DNA of 43,340 nt from Desulfarculaceae bacterium (GTDB taxonomy: Bacteria > Desulfobacterota > Desulfarculia > Desulfarculales > Desulfarculaceae), in the NCBI GenBank assembly GCA_027067385.1, contig JAMOVV010000082.1, forward strand, positions 1-43,340, written 5' to 3'. Positions 1 to 8,126 of the stretch are shown in pieces (positions within the stretch are counted from its first letter, which is position 1; each line of letters begins with the position of its first letter). A program made the position numbers and the translations under genes. The notes below the pieces were generated by a model. The model searched no databases and was not told the origin of the DNA. It saw only the letters and a list, made by a program, of their open reading frames with translations.

Positions 1-128
1 TCGGCGCCGGCCACCGTGATCTGCATCTTGAGGCTGTAGATGTGGTCGTCCAAAAAGCCCCGGGCCAGGTAGGTGTCGTCATCGATCTTTTCGACGCCTA
101 CGATTTTATTGCGCATGAAACTGAGCAT
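1..128 (-). CDS. DUF2889-like protein, paralogue of the next gene (C-terminus beyond the window)
   Basis: Only the first 42 codons are present; the gene runs off the left edge. The start ATG at 128 follows an AGGAAGG about nine bases upstream; another in-frame ATG lies at 116. The visible protein contains GVEKIDDDTYLARGF and then DDHIYSLKMQITV. This aligns without gaps to the N-terminus of the gene at 196-693 (SVEQIDDQTLRSTCR, then DNQLDLKVQLQV), so the two are tandem paralogues. The DUF2889 assignment comes from my recognition of the family pattern in the complete neighbour and is not certain. No function is known. Confidence 0.6.
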   Translation of the reverse strand, partial: MLSFMRNKIVGVEKIDDDTYLARGFLDDHIYSLKMQITVAGA

Positions 129-195
129 GCCCCTTGTCCTTCCTGTGGCCATGGCGTGGTCGATCCGGCGCCGGCCGCGGCCGGCTCACCGGGGC

Positions 196-693
196 TCAGC
201 CGGGCGGTTCGATGCCCTCCACCAGCGAGCTGCCCGGGGCAAAGGCGGCGCACCGGTTGTACAGGCGGGTGTTCTTTTGGATCATGCGGGCAAAGTGCTC
301 GCGGGAGTCCTCGGGCTGCCAGGGGGCCTTTTGCAGCTCCTGCTTGGTGAGGCTCAGGATCACCCCGTGGCAACACTCCTGCACCATGAAGCTCAGCTCG
401 GCGTAGGCCGGGTCGTCGCCGATGAGGCCCTCGATGATCTTGAGCATGCCCGGGCCCACCCGCACCCCCAGGACCTTTTGCAGGCGCTCTTGCGCGTCGG
501 CCGGCACGGCCGGCTCGGCGCGGTCTACCTGGCAGGTGACCCGGGTAATCTCCAACTCCGGCAGGCCCACCTGCAACTGGACCTTGAGGTCGAGCTGGTT
601 GTCCTGCAGGCGGCAGGTGGAGCGCAGGGTCTGGTCGTCGATCTGTTCCACGCTGGTGGTGCGGCTGCGCGAGAAGCAAAGCAGGTAGGCCAC
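196..693 (-). CDS. DUF2889-like protein of unknown function
   Basis: A soluble 165-residue protein with no signal peptide or membrane segment. The GTG at 693 was chosen because AGGGGAG sits seven bases upstream; the GTG at 699 would be only one base from it. The N-terminal half is a beta-rich repeat of polar and hydrophobic residues (RTTSVEQIDD, LDLKVQLQV). The C-terminal half holds conserved-looking Cys residues (VQECCHGVI, NRCAAFAPGSSLVEGI). The pattern fits DUF2889, a family without known activity, often found near aromatic or acyl-CoA metabolism genes in anaerobes; that context is from memory. It may be co-transcribed with the paralogue downstream, 67 bp away. A consensus -35 (TTGACA, minus strand, 797-792) lies upstream, but the -10 is weak. 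Confidence 0.6.
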   Translation of the reverse strand: MAYLLCFSRSRTTSVEQIDDQTLRSTCRLQDNQLDLKVQLQVGLPELEITRVTCQVDRAEPAVPADAQERLQKVLGVRVGPGMLKIIEGLIGDDPAYAELSFMVQECCHGVILSLTKQELQKAPWQPEDSREHFARMIQKNTRLYNRCAAFAPGSSLVEGIEPPG

Positions 694-830
694 GGACACT
701 CTCCCCTGTAGGGTGCGGTTTAACGGCGGGCTCGACCGGTGACGCCGGCGGCCGGCACCGTGGCTGAAGTTTGGACACATCGGCCCGGGCTTGTCAAGCG
801 CGGTCCCGGGGCCGGCCGCGCCGGCTAAAC

Positions 831-1580
831 CTAGGGATTAAGGGTGAATTTCCAGGCGCAGTACCACTCCTCCGGGTGGTCGCCCGGCGGGCAGCCCACG
901 CACTCGGTGGTGATGCGCGAGTCGATGGTCGAGGCGAAGTAGGGGTACTCCACGTTGCCCACCGAGCTGCAGGGATAGTCGGGCAGGCCGCGGCGCTTGC
1001 GGGCCGACTGCACCCGGCAGTCGTTCATCTGGAAGATGAAGCTGTTTTCATCCACCTGGTGGATGGACTGGCGGTTGACCAGGGCGTAGTTGCGCAGGCC
1101 CAGGGCCGCCCGCAGCCCCTCCAGGCCGGAGTTTTGGCCCAGGCCCAAAAGCAGCTTGATGCGCTCGGCCTCGTAGGGCGAAAAGTGGGTCCAGCAGGTG
1201 TCGTTGATGCGCTTGGCGCTGGCCATGTCGTACATGTTCTCGATCTTCTGGAACCACACCCCGTCGTTGGCCAGCCAGTTAACCGCCTGGGCCTTGGCCA
1301 GCTCCAGGAGCTGGTCGCGATCCATGTCCTTGAGCTTGCGCGGGATGCCGTCCTGGTCCACCTCGAAGCCCAGCACCTTGGACAGGCGCTTCATCTGGAC
1401 CATGAGGCTGGTGCGGAAGACGTCCTCGTCGGCCTCGATGGCCCGGGCCAGGCCGGTTTGGTACTCCATCTCGCGGTACCACAGGCCGTAGTGGATCAGG
1501 GTGCGGTGGAAGATGTCCAGGACGAAGAGTACCAGGCGGTCGTGGTCCAACTGCTCGATGGTGTCGAATTGGTCGGCCAT
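831..1580 (-). CDS. DUF6125-like cytosolic protein, possible metal site
   Basis: A 249-residue soluble protein. The ATG at 1580 has GGGGGGAGG just upstream. The first half is helical and acidic (LVLFVLDIFHRTLIHYGLW). The C-terminal third carries conserved-looking Cys, His and Trp motifs: FQMNDCRVQSARKRRGLPDY, TTECVGCPPGDHPEEWYCAW. This ending is typical of the DUF6125 family common in Desulfobacterota and related anaerobes, whose function is unknown to me. The Cys cluster (C-x2-C, then WYC) could bind a metal, which is inference. A terminator separates it from the molybdenum hydroxylase operon upstream, so it is probably a separate unit or expressed by read-through. Confidence 0.65.
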   Translation of the reverse strand: MADQFDTIEQLDHDRLVLFVLDIFHRTLIHYGLWYREMEYQTGLARAIEADEDVFRTSLMVQMKRLSKVLGFEVDQDGIPRKLKDMDRDQLLELAKAQAVNWLANDGVWFQKIENMYDMASAKRINDTCWTHFSPYEAERIKLLLGLGQNSGLEGLRAALGLRNYALVNRQSIHQVDENSFIFQMNDCRVQSARKRRGLPDYPCSSVGNVEYPYFASTIDSRITTECVGCPPGDHPEEWYCAWKFTLNP

Positions 1581-1713
1581 TTTTCCTCCCCCCAACCGCC
1601 GGCCGCCAGGCGCGGCGGGTGTGTCGGTGGTGCTGGTGCCGGCGGCGACGCGGCCCCGCCGGGACCCCGGCACCATAGCACCACCCGCCCCCGGGCTCAA
1701 GCGGCGGCCGGCC

Positions 1714-1743
1714 AAAAAAGAGGGGGAGGCGCCGGCCTCCCCC
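1714..1743 (-). terminator. Intrinsic terminator of the molybdenum hydroxylase operon
   Basis: On the minus strand a perfect nine-base-pair stem (GGGGGAGGC with GCCTCCCCC, four-base loop) is followed by TCTTTTTT. It starts seven bases after the stop codon of the large subunit gene. Confidence 0.85.
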
Positions 1744-1749
1744 TGGGGG

Positions 1750-4026
1750 TTACTTCAGGCGGCCGATGCCCTTTAGCACCTTCTCGGGGGTGATGGGCAG
1801 CTCCAGGGCGCGGAACCCGGTGGCCTGGTACACCGCGTCGGCGATGGCCGGGGCGGTGGGGATGGCCAGGCCCTCGCCGGCCTCCTTGGCCCCAAAGGGA
1901 CCCTCGGGCTCGTAGGTCTCCACCTCCACGTAGGTGCTGGGAGGCATGTCCTCGGCCGCGGGCATCTTGTAGTCCAAGAAGGAGGTATTGAGGGTGCGGC
2001 CCTGCTCCATGACGAAGGCCTCGCTCAGGGTGTAGCCCAGGCCCATCTGGATGGCGCCTTCCAGTTGGCCCTCCACCGCCATCTTGTTGATGGCCACCCC
2101 GCAGTCGTGGGCGGTGTAGGTGTTGGTCACCGTGACCAGGCCGGTATCCTGGTCCACGGCCACCTCGGCCACCTGGGCCCCGAAGCTGAAGGCCGGGCTC
2201 ACCAGCCCCTTGTCGCGCGGGGTGTAGTATCCCCGGGCGGTGAGCGGCTCGCCGCGCCGGCCGCGCAGGGCGTGGTAGACGCACTCGCCAAAGGACATGG
2301 ACTTCTTGGGGTTGGCCTTGACCAGGACCCGGTCGTCCTCAAAGGCGATCTCGTGGATCTGGTTGAGGTCCAGGTGGTCAAAGAGCACCGGCTTGAGCAT
2401 GTCCTTGATCTTCTTGGCCGCGTCGATGATGGCGTTGCCGTTCATCAGGGTCACCCGGCTGCCCCAGGTACCCAGGTCGGCCTTGGGGGTGAGCGCGGTG
2501 TCCATGGACACCAGCCGGATCTTCTCTATGCCGATGCCCAGCTCGGCGGCCAGAATCTGGCGCAGCACCGTGTCCGGGCCCTGGCCGATGTCGCAGGCCA
2601 TGGTGTTTAGCTGGGCGGTGCCGTCGGGGTATACCGTCACCTCGGCGGCGGCGAAGTTGTACTTGGTGTTGAACCAGTTGAAGACCCCGCCGCTGATAAA
2701 GCTGAAGCAGCCGATGCCCAGGCCCACGCCGGGTTTCTTCTCCTTGCGCTTGGCGTCCCAGCCGCTGACCTGGCGCACCTTCTCCAGGCTCTCTTTGAAC
2801 CCGCAGGAGCTGATGGTGGCCACGTCGGGGATGACGTCGCCGGTTTCCATGGCGTTGATGAGCCGCAGGTCGATGGGGTCGATGCCCAGCTCCTCGGCGG
2901 CCATGTTCATCTGGGACTCCTGGGCAAAGGCGGCTTGGGGCGCGCCAAAGCCGCGCATGGCGCTGGCCGGCGGCTTGTTGGTGTAGACGTGGCGTCCCCG
3001 GTAGCGGTAGGCCTGGAAGTTGTAGAGCATGTTGCCGAAGGTGCCGCACAGGAAGGTGGCGGTGGGGCCCATGGCGTTGTAGGCCCCGCCGTCGAGCATC
3101 ACCTCGAAGTCCTTGGCCAGCAGCTTGCCGTCCTTGGTGAAGCCCACCTTGGAACGGATGGACATGGGGTGGCGGCGGCGGCCAAAGGCCAGCTCGTCGC
3201 TGCGGGTGAGGGTGAACTTCACCGGCCGGCCGGTACGCAGGGCCATGAAGGCGGCGGCGAACTCCCAAGGGCGCATCTCCATCTTGCCGCCGAAGCCGCC
3301 GCCCACCTGGGTCTTGACCACCCGCACGTGGTTTTCCGGTATGTCCAGGGTAGACGCCAGCAGGCACTGCACGATGTAGGGGGTCTGGGTGGAGGTGTAG
3401 AGGGTGACGCGGCCGCCCTCCTCGGGCACCGCGATGGAGCTGCAGGGCTCCAGGTAGGCGTGGCTCACCGCGTGCACCTTGAAGAAGTCCTCGCGCACGT
3501 AGTCGGCCTGGGCCAAGAGCCCTTCCAGGTCGCCGTAGCTGATCTCGCGGGTGAGGCTCACGTTGCCCGGGCTCTCGTCGTGGAGCAGCGGGGCTCCCTC
3601 GGCGGTGGCCTCTTCCACGCTGTAGATGGCCGGCAGCTCCTCGTATTCCACCTCGATGGCCTCGGCCGCCTTGATCGCCGTCTCGCGGTCCACGGCGCAC
3701 ACCGCGGCGATCTCGTCGCCGATGAAGCGCACCTTGTCCACCGCCAGGGGCAGCTCGTCCTGGCTGCCCGGCACCAGCCGCCAGTTGCCGTACTTGATCT
3801 GGGGGGTGTCGGCGCCGGTGACCACGTCCTTGACGCCCTTGATCTTTTTGGCCGCGCTGGTGTCGACCTTCTTGATCCGGGCGTGGGGCAGCCGCGAGCG
3901 GTGCAGCGCGCCGTAGAGCATGCCCGGGAACTTGAGATCGTCGGTGTACAGCGCCCGTCCGGTTACCTTGTCCTTGCCGTCCAGGCGGGGAATAGAGGCG
4001 CCGATTATCTTGGGGTTGTGGTTCAT
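1750..4026 (-). CDS. Molybdenum hydroxylase large subunit (xanthine dehydrogenase family)
   Basis: A 758-residue molybdopterin-binding subunit of the xanthine dehydrogenase / aldehyde oxidase / 4-hydroxybenzoyl-CoA reductase family. Visible signatures are the N-terminal aldehyde-oxidase domain (PRLDGKDKVTGRALYTDD), QVGGGFGGKMEMR, SAMRGFGAPQAAFAQE, ACDIGQGPDTVLRQILAAE and FGAKEAGEGLAIPTAPA. In the last motif Glu718 occupies the place of the catalytic base. SMDTALTPKADLGTWGSRVT most resembles the 4-hydroxybenzoyl-CoA reductase branch as I remember it. The enzyme should hydroxylate or reduce an N-heterocycle, aldehyde or CoA-thioester substrate in the cytoplasm; the substrate cannot be read from sequence. 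The start overlaps the FAD gene stop (ATGA), implying translational coupling. No Mo-insertion chaperone (XdhC/CoxD type) lies in the window. Confidence 0.9.
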   Translation of the reverse strand: MNHNPKIIGASIPRLDGKDKVTGRALYTDDLKFPGMLYGALHRSRLPHARIKKVDTSAAKKIKGVKDVVTGADTPQIKYGNWRLVPGSQDELPLAVDKVRFIGDEIAAVCAVDRETAIKAAEAIEVEYEELPAIYSVEEATAEGAPLLHDESPGNVSLTREISYGDLEGLLAQADYVREDFFKVHAVSHAYLEPCSSIAVPEEGGRVTLYTSTQTPYIVQCLLASTLDIPENHVRVVKTQVGGGFGGKMEMRPWEFAAAFMALRTGRPVKFTLTRSDELAFGRRRHPMSIRSKVGFTKDGKLLAKDFEVMLDGGAYNAMGPTATFLCGTFGNMLYNFQAYRYRGRHVYTNKPPASAMRGFGAPQAAFAQESQMNMAAEELGIDPIDLRLINAMETGDVIPDVATISSCGFKESLEKVRQVSGWDAKRKEKKPGVGLGIGCFSFISGGVFNWFNTKYNFAAAEVTVYPDGTAQLNTMACDIGQGPDTVLRQILAAELGIGIEKIRLVSMDTALTPKADLGTWGSRVTLMNGNAIIDAAKKIKDMLKPVLFDHLDLNQIHEIAFEDDRVLVKANPKKSMSFGECVYHALRGRRGEPLTARGYYTPRDKGLVSPAFSFGAQVAEVAVDQDTGLVTVTNTYTAHDCGVAINKMAVEGQLEGAIQMGLGYTLSEAFVMEQGRTLNTSFLDYKMPAAEDMPPSTYVEVETYEPEGPFGAKEAGEGLAIPTAPAIADAVYQATGFRALELPITPEKVLKGIGRLK

Positions 4027-4913
4027 TGCGCGTCCTCCCCCCGGGCCAGGCGGCCGCAGCGGGCCAGCACCCGTTGGGCCAGGGTCTGGACCATGGCCCG
4101 GCGGAAGTTGGCGCTGGCGCGTACATCGTCAATGGGCTTGGCGGTGCGCACGCAGGCGGCGCCGGCCCGGGCCAACAGGTCGTGGTCGGGGATCTGTTCC
4201 ATGAGCATGTCCTCGGCCTGGCGGGCCCGCAGCGGGGTGGGCCCCACCGCGGCCAGGGCGATGCGTACCCCGATGACGCGGCCCTCCAGGTCCAGGTTGA
4301 GCGCGGCGGCCACCCCCACGGCGGCGATGTCCACCTTGGAGCGGGCCGAGACCCGCAGGTAGGCCGAGCCGGAGCGCAGGGGCGGGGCCGGCACCCGGAT
4401 GGCCTCGATGATCTCCATGGGCTCGGCCACGGTGAGCCCCGGCCCGGTGAAGAAGTCTTCCAGGGGCACTTGGCGCCGGCCGCCGCGCTCCACCAGCACC
4501 AGGCTGGCCCCGTAGGCCAAGAGCGGGGCGGCGGTGTCGGCGCTGGGCGCGGCGTTGGCCAGGTTGCCGGCCACGGTGCCCATGTTGCGTATCTGCACGG
4601 TGGCCATCTTGTCGCAGGCGTAGGCCAGGGCCGGGTAGTGCCGGCGGACGTCCGGGTGGCGGGCCACGTCGCTGATGCGGGCGGTGCCCCCGATGACCAG
4701 GCCGTCGTCGTCGCGGTAGCTGATCGTGGACAACCCCGGCACCCGGGTGAGGCTCACCACGTTTTCGGCCACCGCTACCCCGGCGCGCATCTTGGGCACC
4801 AGGTCGGTGCCGCCGCACATCACCTTGACGCTGGCCCGGAAGCGGCTCACCAGGTCCAGGGCCTCCTCCATGGTGCCGGGACGGTGAAAGTTGAAGCGGG
4901 GCATGTTGGGCAT
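4023..4913 (-). CDS. Molybdenum hydroxylase FAD-binding medium subunit
   Basis: A 296-residue flavoprotein subunit that passes electrons between the Fe-S subunit and its acceptor. Both FAD loops of the CO-dehydrogenase flavoprotein family are present: MCGGTDLVPKMRAG near residue 35 and QIRNMGTVAGNLANAAPSAD near residue 110. The ATG at 4913 is two bases after the stop of the 2Fe-2S gene, with AGGGGGAG five bases upstream. After the second FAD loop the chain continues directly as TAAPLLAYGASLVLVE. It lacks the Cys-rich insertion that carries the extra 4Fe-4S cluster in true 4-hydroxybenzoyl-CoA reductase beta subunits. That argues against the low-potential dearomatising reductase and for an ordinary oxidising hydroxylase. 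Confidence 0.9.
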   Translation of the reverse strand: MPNMPRFNFHRPGTMEEALDLVSRFRASVKVMCGGTDLVPKMRAGVAVAENVVSLTRVPGLSTISYRDDDGLVIGGTARISDVARHPDVRRHYPALAYACDKMATVQIRNMGTVAGNLANAAPSADTAAPLLAYGASLVLVERGGRRQVPLEDFFTGPGLTVAEPMEIIEAIRVPAPPLRSGSAYLRVSARSKVDIAAVGVAAALNLDLEGRVIGVRIALAAVGPTPLRARQAEDMLMEQIPDHDLLARAGAACVRTAKPIDDVRASANFRRAMVQTLAQRVLARCGRLARGEDAQ

Positions 4914-4915
4914 GG

Positions 4916-5407
4916 CTACTCCCCCTCCCCGGCCGGGGCCATCTTGGCCGCGGCCGCGCCGATGGCCTCGACGATCTTGCTGTAGCCGGTACAGCGGCAC
5001 AGGTTGCCCGAGAGCCCCTGGCGTATCTCCTGCTCGCTGGGGGTGGGATTGTGGTCCAGCAGGTGCTTGGCCGATAGGATCATGCCCGGGGTGCAGTAGC
5101 CGCACTGCACCGCGCCGTGCTCCACAAAGGCCTCCTGCAAGGGGTGCAGGTCCTCGGGACCCTGGGCCAGCCCCTCAATGGTTACGATCTCGCGTTGGTG
5201 GGCCTCGGCCGCCAGGGTGAGGCAGGAGCTAACGCTACGCCCTTCCATCAACACGGTGCAGGCCCCGCAGTCGCCCTGGTTGCAGCCGATCTTGGTGCCG
5301 GTGAGGTTTAGGTCCTCGCGCAGCACCTCGGCCAGGGTGCGCCAAGGCTCTACCGCCACTTCATAGCGGTCACCGTTCACTATGAGTTCTATGATTTCTT
5401 TGGCCAC
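4916..5407 (-). CDS. Molybdenum hydroxylase 2Fe-2S small subunit
   Basis: A 163-residue subunit with two 2Fe-2S clusters. The plant-ferredoxin-type site is Cys42, 47, 50 and 62 ([12 protein letters not shown], then SSC). The second, helical domain has the canonical [10 protein letters not shown] and GNLCRCTGY. All eight cysteines are in place. Translation probably starts at GTG 5407, with GAGG six bases upstream. It is the first gene of the operon, in the order 2Fe-2S, FAD, Mo subunit. It transfers electrons between the Mo centre and FAD in the cytoplasm. Confidence 0.92.
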   Translation of the reverse strand: MAKEIIELIVNGDRYEVAVEPWRTLAEVLREDLNLTGTKIGCNQGDCGACTVLMEGRSVSSCLTLAAEAHQREIVTIEGLAQGPEDLHPLQEAFVEHGAVQCGYCTPGMILSAKHLLDHNPTPSEQEIRQGLSGNLCRCTGYSKIVEAIGAAAAKMAPAGEGE

Positions 5408-5470
5408 GGCCCGCCTCGCTTTTGGGAGGTGTCTGGATATTGTGCCAATTTATTAAAGCTATACCGATGA

Positions 5471-5508
5471 TTACCGGTAAGGATATCAGCCGGGCCCGGC
5501 CGGGTCAA
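5471..5508 (-). promoter_or_regulatory. Probable promoter and palindrome of the molybdenum hydroxylase operon
   Basis: Reading the minus strand: TTGACC (5508-5503), 17 bases, TATCCT (5485-5480), about 75 bases before the first start codon. Immediately downstream is a perfect ten-base palindrome, TTACCGGTAA (5471-5480), placed where a repressor would block the start site. A second inverted repeat (CGTTCA, six bases, TGAACG) lies upstream near 5530-5550. No regulator gene is adjacent. Confidence 0.5.
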
Positions 5509-5581
5509 GCGATCATTTGGCGCGCAACGTCGTTCATCTAAGTGAACGAAAGGCGCGGGCCGCCCGCCCGGCGGCGTCGCC

Positions 5582-6733
5582 CTAGATGCGGACCAGCTCG
5601 TAGTCCCGGCGGCCCAGGCCGATCTCCTGGGCGTAGTCCAACTGGATGGTCCAGTCCACCTGGGGGTAGACGTCGCGGAACTTGTCGTCGCCGGGCTGGT
5701 GGGCGCCCTTGAGGCAGGAGCCCGGCAGCCCCGGCGCCTGGTTCACCAGGTCCACACTGGCCTGGTCCACGGCCACCGGGTCGTGGCTGGCGACGATGCC
5801 CAGGTCACCCACCACCGGGGCGTCCTGGAAGGGGTAACAGTCGCAGGCCGGGCTGATCTGGGTGAGGAAGTTGATACACACGGTGCGCTCCTGCTTGCCG
5901 GCCAGCACCGCCTTGGTGTAGGCTACCACGCGCCGCATCAGCTCGGGAACCTGGGCGTCCCAGGCGATGTGGATGGCCTGGCGGGGGCAAGCCAGGATGC
6001 AGTCGCCGCAGCCGATGCACTTGTCCGGGTTCTTGCGGGCCACCAGTTCGGGGTTTTGGCTGTCGGCCGGGGCCGGCTGGTCCGGGCTGCGCTGGACCAA
6101 CTTGATAGCCGCGGCCGGGCAGCGCTGGATGCAGCTTGCGCAGGCGATGCATTTGTCGGCCGCGATGGTGGGGCTGATGTTGGAGTGCATGAAGAGCTTG
6201 CCCCGGCGGGCGGCCGCGCCCATGCCCAGGTTCTTGATGGCCCCGCCAAAGCCGGTCAGCTCGTGCCCCTTGAAGTGGGCCAGGCTGACGATGCTGTCGG
6301 CCTCCACGATCTCGCTGCCGATGTAGGCCTCGGCACATTCGGGCAGGTCCACCGGTACCGCGGTGGCCCCGGCGCCGCGCAGCCCGTCGGCGATGACCAG
6401 GGGAGCGCCCACCACGCTGTAGGCAAAGCCGTTGGCCACGGCGGTGCCCAGGTGGTGGACCGAATCGGAGCGCGAACCCACGTAGAGGGTGTTGGCGTCG
6501 GTGAGAAAGGGCTCGGCCCCGGCCGCCCGCACCGCCTCCACCACCCGGCGGACGTACACCGGGCGGATGTAGGCGGTGTTGCCCGCCTCGCCGAAGTGCA
6601 GCTTGAGGGCCGTGAGCCCGCGCGGCTTCACCCGCCCCGCCAGCTCCACCTGGTCCATCAGCTCCCCCAGCTTGTCCAGGAGGGAACGCTTGATGTTGGC
6701 GCGTAGATCGGCGAAAAAGACCTTTACAGGCAT
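5582..6733 (-). CDS. DUF362 protein with two 4Fe-4S ferredoxin motifs
   Basis: A 383-residue cytosolic protein of the DUF362 family (ferredoxin-like, common in anaerobes, of uncertain role). The DUF362 fold runs through most of the chain (TALKLHFGEAGNTAYIRP, LAHFKGHELTGFGGAIKN, VASHDPVAVDQASVDL). A bacterial ferredoxin insert near residues 190-265 has two C-x2-C-x2-C-x3-C-P motifs: CIACASCIQRCP and CIGCGDCILACP. The start ATG 6733 follows AAGGAG. It stands alone. It probably handles electron transfer or metal-centre assembly, which is inference. Confidence 0.88.
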   Translation of the reverse strand: MPVKVFFADLRANIKRSLLDKLGELMDQVELAGRVKPRGLTALKLHFGEAGNTAYIRPVYVRRVVEAVRAAGAEPFLTDANTLYVGSRSDSVHHLGTAVANGFAYSVVGAPLVIADGLRGAGATAVPVDLPECAEAYIGSEIVEADSIVSLAHFKGHELTGFGGAIKNLGMGAAARRGKLFMHSNISPTIAADKCIACASCIQRCPAAAIKLVQRSPDQPAPADSQNPELVARKNPDKCIGCGDCILACPRQAIHIAWDAQVPELMRRVVAYTKAVLAGKQERTVCINFLTQISPACDCYPFQDAPVVGDLGIVASHDPVAVDQASVDLVNQAPGLPGSCLKGAHQPGDDKFRDVYPQVDWTIQLDYAQEIGLGRRDYELVRI

Positions 6734-6767
6734 TGGGAAGCTCCTTGCTTGGCCGGTTGTTTTCCCA

Positions 6768-6797
6768 AGGCTAGGGTGATCTCCCGGGATTTGTCAA
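6768..6797 (-). promoter_or_regulatory. Candidate promoter of the DUF362 gene
   Basis: On the minus strand a perfect -35 TTGACA (6797-6792), 18 bases, then TAGCCT (6773-6768), about 35 bases before the ATG. The -10 matches the consensus only at three positions. Confidence 0.4.
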
Positions 6798-6947
6798 GCG
6801 CGCTCCACGGCTTGCACTCCAGGGCCAGGCGGTAAAAAAACCTTGACCCCGCTGAGGGATTCAACGGTATATTAGGCATAGGAAGTTATGGTTAACCTCA
6901 AGTCAAGACTGCATAACCGGGGCATTTCGGGATGGATTGGGCTCCGG

Positions 6948-7052
6948 TGCCGGAGAAAATAGCTTCAAGGGCCAGGTGCCGCCTGGGACGAATCGTCCCG
7001 GTTTTGGGGCGCACCATGCCGGAGAAAATAGCTTCAGGGGCCAGGTGCCGCC
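6948..7052. repeat. Two 36-nt direct repeats in a non-coding region
   Basis: Copies at 6948-6983 and 7017-7052 are identical except for one base; both contain GGAGAAAATAGCTTCA and end in CCAGGTGCCGCC. The 33-bp spacer holds a short palindrome, GGGACGA-A-TCGTCCC (6986-7000). A weaker relative (GGATAAATAGCTT) sits near 7117. The whole gene-free stretch 6734-7221 otherwise shows only a loose TTGACC/TATATT pair (6843-6873). I see no convincing gene in it. The element looks like an interspersed intergenic repeat or part of a small RNA. Confidence 0.75.
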
Positions 7053-7221
7053 AGCTATGGGCATATACGGACCACAGTGTAGGTTCGTTTGCCACCGGGT
7101 TGAGGCTACTGGTGACGGATAAATAGCTTTCCAGGCATTTGTATCGCTGGCTTATTACGGTCCTGCTCGGGATGTGGCGAGGTCGATTTCGCTAGATAGC
7201 CGGGGGTAACAGGGAGTAAGC

Positions 7222-7917
7222 ATGGATATTGAGAATTTAATAGCCAAGCAAGACGAGCAGTCGCAGTTAAATGTACAGATACCCAAAAAGGTCTTGGTCC
7301 AGATCGAGGGAGTGGAGAATTACGTCAAGACCATGCTGGTGGGCATGGTGCCCGTGCAATACCTGATCATGCTGACCCCGCGCGGCAACCCGTCGATCAA
7401 GCAAAAGTTTTTCGAAGGCAACACCTTGTTGGTGCGCTACTTCCAAGAAGGTACCATCTTCGCCTTTCAGTCCAATATCATCGGCCTGAGCCACGATCCC
7501 TATCCCCTGATCTTCGTGGCCTACCCCAAGATCGTCTCCAACCACGAGCTGCGCAAGCAACGGCGCGCCAGTTGCCAAGTGCCGGTAAAGGTTACCGCGG
7601 GCGGGCGGCAATACTCCGCGGTGATGTTGGACATATCCAAGGGCGGCTGCCGTTTCGCCATCGTGGACGCCAGTCTTAAGGCCCCGCCCATGGAGGAAAA
7701 AGACGAGGTCGAACTTCTCTTCCGGCTATTTGAAGAAAAAGATCCGCTGGCCTGTAACGGCATTGTGCGCAACACCTCCCTGGAGGACAACGTGTTCATC
7801 GCCGGGGTCCAGTTCGTGGGCCTGGACCACGACGCCATGTCCACCATCGACTACTTTGTGAGCAATACCGAGATGTGGAGCCGCATCAAGGAGAGCATCT
7901 CCCACATGAAGGAGTGA
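7222..7917 (+). CDS. PilZ-domain protein, YcgR-like flagellar brake / c-di-GMP effector
   Basis: A 231-residue cytoplasmic protein. Residues 1-105 resemble the YcgR N-terminal domain (ending in IFVAYPKIVSNHELRK). Residues 110-225 are a PilZ domain with both c-di-GMP motifs: RKQRRASC (the RxxxR type) and LDISKGGCRF (D-x-S-x-x-G). Binding competence is therefore likely. By family knowledge such proteins slow the flagellar motor or act on other envelope machines when c-di-GMP rises. The start ATG has AGGGAG upstream. It is monocistronic, with a terminator directly behind. Confidence 0.88.
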   Translation: MDIENLIAKQDEQSQLNVQIPKKVLVQIEGVENYVKTMLVGMVPVQYLIMLTPRGNPSIKQKFFEGNTLLVRYFQEGTIFAFQSNIIGLSHDPYPLIFVAYPKIVSNHELRKQRRASCQVPVKVTAGGRQYSAVMLDISKGGCRFAIVDASLKAPPMEEKDEVELLFRLFEEKDPLACNGIVRNTSLEDNVFIAGVQFVGLDHDAMSTIDYFVSNTEMWSRIKESISHMKE

Positions 7918-7944
7918 GCCACCCTCGGCCCGTGGCAGTAACCA

Positions 7945-7971
7945 GGTCCCCCGGCGGGGGGGCCTTTTTTT
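7945..7971 (+). terminator. Intrinsic terminator after the PilZ gene
   Basis: A GC stem (GGTCCCCC with GGGGGGGCC around GGC) is followed by seven T residues, 28 bases after the stop codon. Confidence 0.85.
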
Positions 7972-8039
7972 GTGGCACAGGGGACCCCGCCGGCCCGGGC
8001 GGACGCCCCCGCCCGGCGACAATTCCAGCGACAAAGCAG

Positions 8040-8068
8040 TTGACAGAATAAAATGGTGAGCGTATATA
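8040..8068 (+). promoter_or_regulatory. Near-consensus sigma-70 promoter of the Fic gene
   Basis: TTGACA (8040-8045), 17 bases, TATATA (8063-8068), in an AT-rich stretch (8040-8126) unlike the surrounding DNA. It is the best sigma-70 promoter I see in the window and should give a leader of about 50 bases. Confidence 0.75.
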
Positions 8069-8126
8069 ACATTGTATGAATACTAGATAATATAACGACA
8101 AGGACTGCGACAAAAGTGACGACAAA

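Noticed and set aside
2378-4132. A 584-codon minus-strand frame overlapping the Mo hydroxylase genes
   Set aside because: Arg/Pro/Gly-rich shadow of the large subunit frame, without motifs.
6948-7052. Minimal CRISPR array (36-nt repeats, 33-bp spacer)
   Set aside because: Only two copies, the spacer carries a palindrome, no leader or cas genes; better explained as an interspersed repeat.
6898-7095. A 65-codon minus-strand frame with a doubled RHLAxEAIFSG motif
   Set aside because: It has no ribosome site and its repeat is simply the DNA repeat read in frame; the other strand is open as well.
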